A stretch of 64,000 bases of DNA from Pocillopora verrucosa (Eukaryota > Cnidaria > Anthozoa > Scleractinia > Pocilloporidae). Positions 35,401 through 47,400 of the stretch are shown here, one piece after another. The notes under the pieces were generated by a model. That model saw nothing but the letters and a program-made list of their open reading frames with translations. It made no database searches and was not told the DNA's origin. The stretch is from contig NC_089324.1 of the NCBI RefSeq assembly GCF_036669915.1, forward strand, positions 6,429,244-6,493,243, read 5' to 3'. Every line of letters begins with the position of its first letter. Position 1 is the first letter of the stretch. The position numbers and the translations under genes are program-made.

Positions 35401-38400
35401 CTTATCTCTTCACCGAGCGGATTTTGCTTGTCATTCTTATCCTGATTTCAAATCTCGCGCTGAGATATTCGACTTAGCATTTTAGTATTTCAAGCCTTTT
35501 TTTTTTTTTTGCAACCAAAGAGCATTACCCCTTCGAAAGATAGCTACGACCGAAAATGGTACGCTCTTTTATCCACAGTAGTCTGATTGTCAAACTCCAA
35601 CCAAACCCACCGTTTGATTTGACTTTTTTTCGTAGAAATATTTTAAGGTAAATTTTGGTAAGTTCGTGTCAATTCCCCCTCTTATCTCTCTCAATGAGCG
35701 TACATTATACTCAAGCTGAAAGCCCCACTGAATTTTAACATTTGCTTTTCTTTTTCAACTGTTAATAATTATTTCATCCCTTAGGGCCCTGCTGATTCTC
35801 TGCCGCTGTTGGCCTGGCAGTTTGCCATAATTCAAGTGGAGTCCAAAAAAGTCATTGATCCGGTGGGTAGCTAAATTTCTGTCAAGAAGTCAATATATTG
35901 ACTGAGAAAATAGTTCAAACAAAGTAAACATAAAGCAATAAGGAAATAAAGTTGCGTTATCTATTCCAATTTTTCAGGAAGTAATTTTTTTAAAGTTTCG
36001 TCTGAATGTTTTGTGTCGTTCAGTGCGACGTGTAAAAGTACCTTTCAACTTGTTAAAGACCACAACGATGAACTTGAGAATTTAACTTTACACTAAATTT
36101 CCGCTCACCTGCGGATGAATATCAGGCAAAGAAATGATCCTGGCAGGTGGACTGCAATTTTGCAGGGCAAATGCAGGAAGCAAGGCTGAAAAAATTCGGG
36201 TTTCGCAGTTCACCTGCGTGGATCATTTCTTTGCTTAAGTATGCTTGAGTGTTTCAAGATAACCAATAGTTGACTGTGTTCCTCGCAACAAAGTAATCGT
36301 TGGAACAGAACTGACCCCATTAACGCTTGAAGTTGCCAAAGTGCTGGTACACCTCGGGCAGCAACGATTGTGCTGTGGTTGGACTGCGTGTCGGTCGAAT
36401 TTCGACCCTTTCCGTCTACTAACCCTCCAAATGCCGATTGTTCACCAAGTATGTGGACGAGCTACGATCGACGGCGTACTTTTGGCCGATTCTGTCTGAT
36501 AATTGCCTAAGGGCCGTTTTACAACTAATTATGTTGGACGACTGTCTACCGATAGTGGGCCGAAGATCTGGTCGACGCATTCGATGGATTGGCCCACTCA
36601 ATACCACACGGAAATATCTCTTAGTTGAAAGTTGACTGAAGAGTTCAAGGACAGACGCGCAAAGTCGCTTAGGTGGAGAAGGGCATTTAAATGTGGCGTT
36701 TCCGCTGTGATTTGGAATACGGAACACGATGTGTCAAACAACTGCGAATTTCCCTATTGCAATTATCTTGTTCAATAATTTTAGATGAGACTGCTTCAGG
36801 GTTATTTTATGACAATGAGGTATTTATTGTTTTGTATTCTTAGAAAGTAATCATTATTGACATGTTCAATTTCCCGTAGGTTCTTGCATTTGGGAGGGGA
36901 ACTGAAATTTTCTTTTATCAGGTAAACGTTTCTTTGCATGTTTCAACCATCATCGTGGCAAGCTAGTGGCTACTGTTCAAAATTATTTTGATAAAACATT
37001 TTGGTCAGGATGAAAGCAATTGTTAATTATGCTCTAAGGAACCTGTTTAACTTTTGATTGGAAAAGATGGGAAATTTTGAGTACGATCGTTGGGTAACGA
37101 AGTATGCATTTAATTTGTCATCAGAGTTGCACATCGCTGATCTCATCAGTAAGCAGGACGCTTGTTACATCTGATCTTAGTATATGGCCTCGCTTACTAA
37201 AGAGTTTTCTGTAGTTTGGTGTAGAGCATCGAGCCGCAAAAATTTAAATATCTGAGTTTTAATCCTCGTTGGAGATTCTGTGGTTTCGTAGCTCAGTTGG
37301 TAATAGCAAAGACACGGGTTTGAATCCCGTCGAGGCCTGAATTTTTTTAACCTTCTTTCTTCGGAACTGCAGCTCATTTGCGAGGATCATTATCTATTTG
37401 TACTCAGATTTTCTTCTCTTGTCTTGCTCTCACAATCACTGAATTCGTATCTTTCTCTGTTTAAACTTCAGTTTTCCTGTTTACTTCACAGGCCCATTCT
37501 CAAGGGGAAAAGCAAGTCAGATTTATGTTCCTACAAAGATTTGAGAGTTCGTATAAGCTCACTGCTCTTCATGTAAGTATGAGGTGTGGGCTTAGTTTGG
37601 GCAAATGCATTCATCATTTAAGGACTCTACACCGTTTTTTTAATGCCTGAAAGTAAGAAAAACTTTAAATTCCCTATGAAAAAAAAATCAATTGTGAGTA
37701 ACTTGTCCAGTTATAAATCTAATTGGATTTCGGCGAATCTTGCTCAAGTGCGGTCCATCTACGCGGTTCATACCAAAGTGAATATGGAACTTCCGAATGT
37801 TCTTTTCCCTCGGTTCCCAAAGCAATATCTATGTAGTTTGACGGGGTAGTTTAGTTTTATCAGCTGAGTTGACAACGTAAATTGGCCACCGTAAAGAGTT
37901 ACGGAGCTGACGTTTCGAGCGTTAGCCCCGTCAAAACTTTAGCAGGTCCTCCTTCAGGAGGCACCTGAAAATGGAACTCCTCAGCATTTTCGTTATTTAT
38001 TTTTTTTTATCGGCGCCCGTTAGGTATGAATACATTGTAATATTCTGCTGTTCCTTTACTCCTAGTGGCTGAACCCACAAGTAATCGCTACAGTAGACGC
38101 GCTGGAGAGAGTCCATGTCATTGATGTGCGAAGTATGGAAGAACTTGAGGTGAAGATGAACGTGTGATGAACGATTTCAGTCGCAGGAAAATCTGATTGA
38201 TTGTGGTTTTCATTTCTAGACCAAAAGCACATGCCAAATCAAACGGAAGCCATTTTTCTTGATATTTGGTTCAATTTCTTGCAGGTTCTTGACCTTAGCT
38301 CAGTACAGCTTGTGTACAGCAGCAGTTATTTCAAGTCACTCTCTACTGGAGGAAACGTCAGCAAGGCTTTGGTGAGGAATCTGTTTTTCGTTATTAGAGC

Positions 38401-41400
38401 TGTTTCCAACCCGAAACCTTACTAGCTACAATGGTAAATCAAAACAAATTTTTCATATCATTATTAGCCGATGAGAACTGAAAGGCACACTGCCAAAAGC
38501 GCGGGAAGACGTGGGTTACCAAGGTACGGGTAGTATTCGTACTGCTCTGGTTGATTGAGAGGACGGCGCAGGTTCTTGTCTCGCCAATCAAAGAATGAAG
38601 TGAAGCAAAAACAAAGCACTGGATTGTTGATTAATGCTCCTCTTCTTCCTGCCGTAGATCAACCAACTGAGAATTCTCGAACTTCCCCTCGCTACCATGC
38701 TTCTTTAACCCTTCATCTCCCAAGATCTGATTCCTTATTCTCCCCTCCAGCTTCTACTCATTCCCTTGTAAATTGGTTATGAGAATTTGGTGTTAGATCA
38801 AGATAACAACTTGTACCCTTCTAAGTTTGATTGTTCTCATTACCTGTTTGCTCGATAACGTATGGAAATTATTGGGAGAAGTTACTTGTTAATCACTTCA
38901 GAGAGTTAAAGGGTTAAAGAAAACAAAGTGTGAACAAAGAAGGATAAAGGTTTACCTATGGCCCAAAAGCATTACTGCAGAACCCAGAAGAGACAAATTT
39001 CCCATGTAGGTCTTATTTCAAATGCCGTCCCTCTCAATTAAATTTGGTATCCGCGAGGTTGTTACATGAACCAAGCTCTCTGCGTGAATGTTGTGTCAAG
39101 AAAGACCAGGAATTCCACACACAACTGGTTATTTCGATATTCTCATGCGAATCAACCTCGCTCCGTTACTTGATCACGTTATGCATCAGGTTCTCATCAT
39201 GCGTTACGTCCACACACGCATCACGTTCTCATCACGCATTACGCTCCAATCATGCATCGCGCTTTTTCTGTTGGTGAGGAATAAGGTTGGAATAAACGCC
39301 ACAAGGGGGGTGCAGTCTGATGGTTTAATTTTTTCTTGATTTAATCAACTGTTTTGTTTCTTTTTCATTCTCAGGTAGCCGCCAGTGAACATTCATGTTA
39401 TCAGACAGTAGTGGTGTTTAATGGACAACAATTACTCCTGGGTGTCAAGGTAGATAAATTTTCTGAACCATGAAATATAAAGAAGAAGGGTATATCATGA
39501 AATGTCAAAGTATATTTTCAAGATTTCGCGGCACAACTAGTTACATAGTAGGGTGAAAACTTACTGGCCTCTAAGTACATCGAAAAAGAGAAACAAGCTG
39601 CACACAGGCTGTGACTATCAAATTCAAAGGGCTCAAATGAACGTTTGGTAAATTTCTAAGGAACTTTTTTATGATTTATTGGATTTTTTTTATGTAAAAA
39701 TTTACCTTGAAACCACCAAACACCAAAATGAGAAGGAAACAGAACGAGGATATGAAATGATGAAGGATTGCAAGAGAGTGTTAAAAACATTTAGACTCAC
39801 AATAATTTACACTCCGAATAAGAATGATTAATAATAAAGTTTAATCGACACATAAATATTCAGGATACCGTGATGACACTTTTATGGTTCACATATTCAT
39901 TTATTTATTTTTTACCTTTAGTCCGTCCATGTATTGACACTAAGGAACTGGCGCGATGTAAGTTCAGACTTCATAATTATAGTTTTTAAGATATCTACAT
40001 AAAGATTTGATCAACAGAATCAGTTGAAAGTAGGCAAAGGGTCAGGTTGTGATGACTTCTTTGTTATATTCCTCAGGATTCTTACGCGATGAGCAACTTT
40101 TGATTGCAAAGCTGAAGGGGGCGGGGGGGGGGGGGAGGGGGGGCACTTTGATTTCCAAGGCGTCCACTAAGGGTGCATACCTTAGAGGGTCGCGAAATAG
40201 TGAGGCGCATGGAGAATACTTAATTTGATTTATTGCTGTTTGTATTTTGTTTGTATTTTAGAGGATTGAAGTTTTCGTAAAGCAAAATAACTTCCTGGAC
40301 GCTCTAGAACTGGCACTGTCTTTTTATGATGGCACTGCCATGGCTGTGATCGGTAGGTAAACACCTCTGATGGCGATCACAGTATTTCCTCAGGACCTTC
40401 GTTCTTATCATTTATCACACTGAAAGAAAAGATCTATCTGCCCAAGGCAGACACGCTCGTTATTTGATGTGGGTATTGATCTCCAGCTTTTGTTGTAATT
40501 TGCAACGGCTGTCACGGCATGATCCAAGAAATCGCGGAAAAAGTTTAGTACAAACTCAAATTTCTAACTTTTGATCTCCCAAAACCACCCTTCTTTCTTG
40601 TTCAATATAAACTGATTATTGATATTCTTTTCCAGGTTTAATTGGAAATAAAGAGCAGAGATCAACAGAAATTGCTGCACAGGTAAACTTTTAATTAGCG
40701 GTTATAAATTGCGTTGATTCCTTGAATCAAGACTAATACTTAGCATAGAAAACTACTCAGATGTCACAGCAAAACAAATTTGGATCAAACTTTCTTATCG
40801 GAAAGACGACATCTCTTCTCGATGCGAATCCTCAAAAAGAAACCAATAAATGAATAAAGAACAACTTTGAAGAACCCCCGCACACATTCGCGGACAAAAG
40901 AAAGAAGAAAAAAGAGAAATGATAATCCAAAAGTGTTTAATGAATACTTGAGTTGTTCATATTTTGTAACTCGAACAATTTAGTGTCATCTACTCGATAG
41001 AAAATTAGGGGTCGCAGACTGAGTCTCCATTGTGGTGGTAGAAAATTCCCCCCAACTTACTGCCTGGCTTGGCTAACATTTGACGAATTGTATTATTTTT
41101 TCTTTATCCCAGATAGAGGAACTATTACTAGCTTATGTTGATATAACAGTGTTCGTAAATTGCCCAAAGACTAGAGACACTAAGGAGCTGAGAGATTACT
41201 TCAAGGTGAGTTTTTGGTTCAAATGCTAAGAACTACAATATTATTCTTCCCCAATAAAGTAATGTGATAGCAGATTGCGTAAATCATCGAAAAAATAAGG
41301 TGGAATAACGTTTAAAACGACGATGGAGTGATCGTTGATTAAAAAAATTGATTCGATGAAACTACAGAATATGAAATAAAAGTGAGTTGAAAAAGAATGA

Positions 41401-44400
41401 AAAGGGAATGAAGGTTTCATCTTTGAGAAACTTTTAATGAAAGAGCGCCTTAAAACGCCGGGCGAGTCTATCAGGACGAAACTCCTTCTTTCGGAAATTC
41501 TTAATAAGGTTAATAATTTCTGATTAATTATTGTACTGTATTTTATCATTAGAATACTCTCTTATTGCTTTTGTAGGAAATGGTACCAATCTTTATCAAG
41601 TATAGCCTGGCCATCAATAACATGTGAGTTTTATACAAAATTTTAAGGAATGGTCTTCTTCTTCGTCATCGTTTTTATTCCTTGAATGTGTTTGACTTAC
41701 GGAAAAAGCTTTAAATCCTGATAAGAGCGATTATACTAACTTTATTTTCACAAGTGAAATACAATCTCGGAAAAAACAAACAAACAAACAAACAAAACAG
41801 AAACAAAACCGATCAAATATTTAACAAATGAATTCCATGTGGCCTTATGGCCATGTGTCTATAAAAGATCTCAGATCACGTCAAGCTGTGGAAAGTGGTA
41901 CACGACGTGCAGCTGAGTGTGTCACTGATGCTCTTACCACATTCAAAGTCTTCTGAAATCCATTAGCGAACAAACGCAAGACAACCGCGAATCGACTTGA
42001 TTTAACCCTCTACACCCTTACATCAGAATCCACCTTCTCCATACTCTTCTCTGTGTGTTTCCTTTAGTACTGACAAGGAGAATTTGTTGAACAATCAAAG
42101 TTTCTTTGGGGTGGCGATCATTTCCTTTATTCTCATGATCTTAGTGAATAATTCAACCATATTGCTGAGAGGAGAAAATAGATGTTGGTCACTCTCAGGG
42201 TTTAATAGGGGTTAAGTAATAGAGAAGTAAAAACTTGTTGATGATTACGTTATAAATGCATCTGTTCTCCAAAAGACAGTTAGTGATAGCCAATCAAAAG
42301 ACTTGTGTTTTTCAGCTCATTATTTAAAATGGAACTGAATGTGAATAAACCATTCTCATTCCATTTGTTATTGCGACGAATGGGCTCGAGCACATTCATT
42401 GATCACTGAACAGCATGGAATGTGAAACTGAGCCAATTTTTGTCAATTTTTATTCTCAAAGGGATCTCTTATTCAGAGAGATTTATGACAAGTTCTGTGA
42501 AGATCCTGTTGGAAAAATCGTGTTTCTGGAAAGCTTGGAACCTCATATCTTAGCAGACAAGTAAGTTTACTCAGAAGAAATAAATTTTTACGAGTTGAAA
42601 GAGGTGTAACTGGACGAACCTCTGCGGGATTGCATTGTTTTAAGGGCCACACTCGTTTTCCCGCGCTGGAAGTCGTACTTCAATTTGCTTCAAGTCCATT
42701 TTCTTTTTCTTTTTTCTTTTCTTGTTTTTTCTCTTTTTATATATTTAATAAGTCCCTTTCTTCCCATTACCCATTGGCTGGCGTCTTATTATTATTATTT
42801 TTTAATTCAATTCAATCTGAGAGCGCTTTTATTTTACATTATAAAATAACTTCGGAATGTCCCTGTTTTTTTTTTCCTCTTTTTTTTCAGACTAACGTCT
42901 TTGAGTCCGATTGTGATGAAGGAGTTTATAGGTAATGTGAATCTATGTATGTTTTAGGAGGTTTCTAGGCTGGAGTAAAATCTTGAGTAAACAGAGCTTG
43001 GGGTGAATTTTCAAGCTTAACTTCTATTTACAATTCATCTCAGGCAGATTCCATACCATGACTTCGTAAATTATAAACGACCTATCAGAAATCACGAATT
43101 GGTCTGTCAGTCTTCGAGGTAGTGAAGAATGGGTCGATGGATATATAATATATTTCTCGATCTGCTGGTTTACTCCGGGACCAATTATTTTAGCATAAAA
43201 GTAGCAAAGAAATCATGTTCATGAGAATTCCGAGACCTCTGTCCCATGAATAACTTTTTTCTTCAATTTTTTTAGAGCACTATAACCAGCAAAACAAGCT
43301 CAAAGATGTAGAATCATGTCTCATGCACCTAGATGTGACAAATCTGGATATACATCAAGTACGTACACATGACATGTCTACAGCGAATCGCATCCAAATC
43401 GAATCCAGTCCCTTGTTTTCAAGCGAAGTGACTTTTGCTAAGACCTCTCCTCTTTCCTCAGATGGTGAAACTCTGCTGGGCTCACGGCCTGTATGATGCC
43501 ATTTTCTATGTGTACAACAGAGGCATGCGAGACTACACTACTCCACTGGAGGTATTCTTGGAATTGTAGGACGTTCATTATTTATCGCCTGGGGGGTGGG
43601 GTTCGGAGGATTTTGGTTATGTCACAATAAAAGTCACTTGATCCTCCTTAAGGCTCTGTGGTATTTGAATGATCCTCCTCAGTGGCAGTCAATTTTCCAT
43701 AGTCCCCTGTTTATACTCTGAAACGACTGATTTCCCCCAACCCCCGTTCCTTTTGAAAACCAAGTGATCTCCTTTCCCCCCGTCCCCCTTCCCGAAAAAA
43801 AAAATTAAAAATCTTCAGATTAATTAAATTATGTCTGGTCCCTTGGGATATTTGGCCTTCCGTAAACCGTGTAAAGTTTCAATAGTTTTTACCTCTGTTG
43901 TAGTTGTTTTTCATGTTTACGCTGTTAAATGCCCAGCCTGTTCTGATGTGAGCGGTAGAACAAGAAAACTGCTTCAACTCCTAAACCTTTGAGAGTGACT
44001 AGCATCTCATTTCTCCCTAAATTATCAGCCCTAAATCAAACACTAAGATTATGAGAGTACAGCAAATGATCTATCACCAAATAAGCTCTTGATTGATAGA
44101 CAACTTCTTTTTGTCGTTGCAATAGCAAATGTATAAATAACAGTACACAGGATATTCGTACTGACACTTGGGTGTGCAGGGTGGGTAGGGTGGATAGGAT
44201 GGATAGTCTGGAAGTGAAACGTTGAAAATATTGCCCTCCCCCACTTTTCTGTCCTCTTGTTCATTGTTATAAATGTTCCACAGGAGCTGATTAATGTCTT
44301 AAAGGGCACAGTGCAGGCCAGAACTCCATTTGAAGGTAAGGTGTTTATCGTCAATGTAAAGAGTGACAAAAGAGTGCTGTGACTGAGGGATAAATGGATC

Positions 44401-47400
44401 TGTTCTGTGATTGAGTTCAGTGATTCTTTTAATCCTTTGACACCTAGGAGCTTCTAATTTCCTTACAATATAGCCCTTGAATCACGCGTGAAGGTTACGT
44501 TTTTAAAGGAAATGATCACCAACTGAAGCTCTCGATTGTTACAGAAATTCTCTTTGTCAGTACTTTGGGAAATGTCTAGAGAACAGTACGGAGTATATGC
44601 ATACTAATGCAGGGCGTGAAATTGCGACTAATACAGGCGCCAATGCGACTAAATTTTTCACTTTGGCGACCAAATCCTGAAAAGTAGTCAAATTGGCGAC
44701 TAGAATGCTTCATCATAACCATACCTAGAGATACGGTGAATTAAAAAGATTTACAAAGATAAATCCGCGGCAAACGTCCGCGTTAAGTTTGTTTCCAAAA
44801 CTCAGCGCATGCATCTCGATCGATAACTAGACGTCATCTTGGATTTAGGTGAGCTTGAACGTTGTATATCTTCCATCCTAATGTCGACTTTGTAAAACTT
44901 CGAAGAACTTAATTTTGAAGGGTCTATCTAGAACGCTGATAGCGTAAAAAAAGTTTTTTTGTCTTTAAAAATGGTGACCAACTTTTTTTGAATTAGCTAC
45001 CACTGTGAAAAATTTAGGAGCCAAGCGGCTATCAGCAAAAAAAAAAAATTAATTTCACGCCCTGTAATGTTAGGTTGTAGAGGGTTAAGATGTTAACAGC
45101 CCTTACTTCTGATACTGATCTTTTTGCCAAAATAAATATGGTATGAATTACGTTTGAACCGAGCTGTGCTGGTGGTGTTTGATTTATGTTTGCCATTTCT
45201 TTAGTTATTGATTATAAAGCGAAACTATAATGGAGTAAAAAGTATGAAGAACTTAAAAAAAATCGTTGCTTTGAAGTTTCGGATCAATATCAGTATCTGG
45301 ACAACTGCCCACCTACCCTTCCCTAACCCAACATTAACCTTAACTTGTTGTCAATTGACTGTTGTTGAGTTCGGGGAGGGGTAGATGGGCGGTTACCCAG
45401 ATACTGATATTGATCCGAAGTTTCTTGCAAGAAATAGTTGAGTGGTTAGTGCTTATAGCTTATCTGCTGACAGTTTTAATGTTCTTTCCGTTTTAAGATT
45501 CTGATCTTTCTTTGGGGAACAAATTACTTGTATACATCAGCTGCTGTCTGGCTGGACAGGCATTCCCAGTAGGTTCCATCCCTGAGGACTATGCACTAGA
45601 CGTGAAAAAAGAGGTAAACGTACTTTTGTTGAATGCAGTCTTGGATTTTATTTCTTTTTCTTTTTTATTAGGTTTTTTCACAACTCTCGTTAAGTAGCTT
45701 TAAAATAAAATTTCTCAGTGAGTAAGTTACAAGTGTCTCCCTTAGGAGTTCAACGTTTCAGGCGTAAAACCAAAAATAAAAGAGAGAAAAGTGGTCAGTA
45801 ATGTATTACAATTTTTCGTTTCTGTTTAAGTTAGATGGCGACTTGTTCGTACATGGTTCAAGAGTTCCTTCCTTCTTGGGCTAGCCCAGGAAGGAGCCTA
45901 GATTATACGCAGACCTTTTGCCAGCTCAAGGCCTCAAACTTTCCCGCGGGCGAAGGAACGCTCGCTTCGCAAGGCCAATGATGACGAGCTGCTCGTAGTC
46001 TTGTCTGTCTGTCAGTTTCTGATTATGTATTTTAGCCCTTTAACTCCCAAGATCTCATTAGTAATTCTTCCTTCTGTTTGCCATAAAATGCGAATGATTT
46101 CAGAGAATTTGGTATTGGATCAACTTGTAGCCCTTAATTGAGTTTTCTTCTTCATTCTCTTCACTAGTCTGCTTTATTCCGTGTTGATATTGTTAGGAGA
46201 AATTCTGTCTTGGTCACTCATGGGAGTTAAAGGGTTAGTTTTGTTCTTGCCTTCCAGGTGTTCAACTGCATCACGACCCAAAATACTAAAGACGGTTTTG
46301 AAAGTAAGTTAAACTATCCAGTGTTGCTCTGTTCATCCCATCGCGTCACTTTGTTAAAATTTTGATTATTGCTTTGCCCGTAGGTGAACCTTCATATCCA
46401 CGTTTGCGAGTTTTGTTACATTTTGATACCCAAGAGTTCTTGAATGTTCTTTCTATGGTAAGTCAGTTCATTAGCGACTTCGTCTCTTACAAAGCATCCT
46501 ACTGCATTGCTCAGTTCTCGAGTATTCTTTCCATGGTAAGTCAGTTCATTAGCGGCTTCGTCTCTTACAAAGCATCCTACTGCATTGCTCAGTAAAAATT
46601 CAAACAATGCACTGCAATATTTGTAGTCACTCTTAAAGACCAGTAACCTCCCCTAAAGACAAACTTATACTCTTTGACCTCAAAGAGTAACTAGCATCTA
46701 ATTCCTCCTTACAATATCAACTCTCCCCCCCCCCCCAATCATATTTTAAGGTCACAAGAGTAAAAAGGCGACCGAGTATCTTTAAACGAATTCTCCTAGA
46801 CTGCACCTTAGAAAATGTATAGAAAACAGTATGGAGAATATGCAAACTGATGTTAGGGTGTAAAGGGTTATAGGTACCAGTACACTAGTAAATGATTTTT
46901 TTTCGACCTATTATGTACTGAATTCGATTGCAGGCGTTTGAACGGAAAGATTTTGACGACAATTTTGAGTAAGTCAAAGATGTTAAAATTTACTTCTGAT
47001 ATTTATAAGTACTTTAAGTTAACAGAAGTGTGGTTGGTCTAGTCTTCATTAACCAATCTGATTCGCAGTCATGTTTTCAGTTGTCACGCACAGCCTCCTT
47101 TTGGTATGTCACGCAACGCTGTAGAAGGGACAATGAGGATATTACATGAGTGCGCGTGGATACGAATTTTACCATTGAATATTGATGGCGGTTTCTTGAT
47201 TCCTCTTTATAGCGGTCCATCTGGTGTCACGCGAAGACAATACCTTGTGAATATCCTTCTTGACGTAATGGTGCAAGACACTGGCTTTACGGTAAAGTTT
47301 ACGAAGAACTTCATGAACTTACGCTTCGTTCAAACAAATTTGCCATTTTTTTTCCTAATAAAGCTTTTTTTGCACAGAAATTTTGCCTTCTTCTTTGTCT

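Larger units (their letters stand above)
26432..42560 (+). other. VPS8: VPS8 exon table, exons 1-25
   Basis: Hand-derived exons: 26432..26572, 27335..27400, 28020..28114, 28473..28563, 29779..29811, 30314..30368, 30670..30714, 31026..31105, 31696..31782, 32171..32238, 33562..33612, 34431..34533, 34957..35013, 35785..35862, 36880..36921, 37492..37572, 38066..38149, 38285..38371, 39375..39449, 39922..39957, 40262..40352, 40636..40682, 41113..41205, 41577..41623, 42462..42560. All borders are AG/GT and every junction keeps the frame. Introns carry MITE and SINE copies listed separately; the smallest exon is 33 bases. Confidence 0.88.

Noticed and set aside
36120..36240. Inverted repeat with AAAGAAATGATCC / GGATCATTTCTTT arms
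   Set aside because: Arms are short and imperfect, and I could not find a second copy; not enough to call an element.
36419..36727. 102-residue minus-strand ORF, Arg/Ser-rich
   Set aside because: No domain, within a VPS8 intron, composition typical of chance or repeat-derived ORFs; not strong enough to call a gene.
41241..41549. 102-residue minus-strand ORF
   Set aside because: Lies in a VPS8 intron, low complexity Ser/Phe-rich, no motif.
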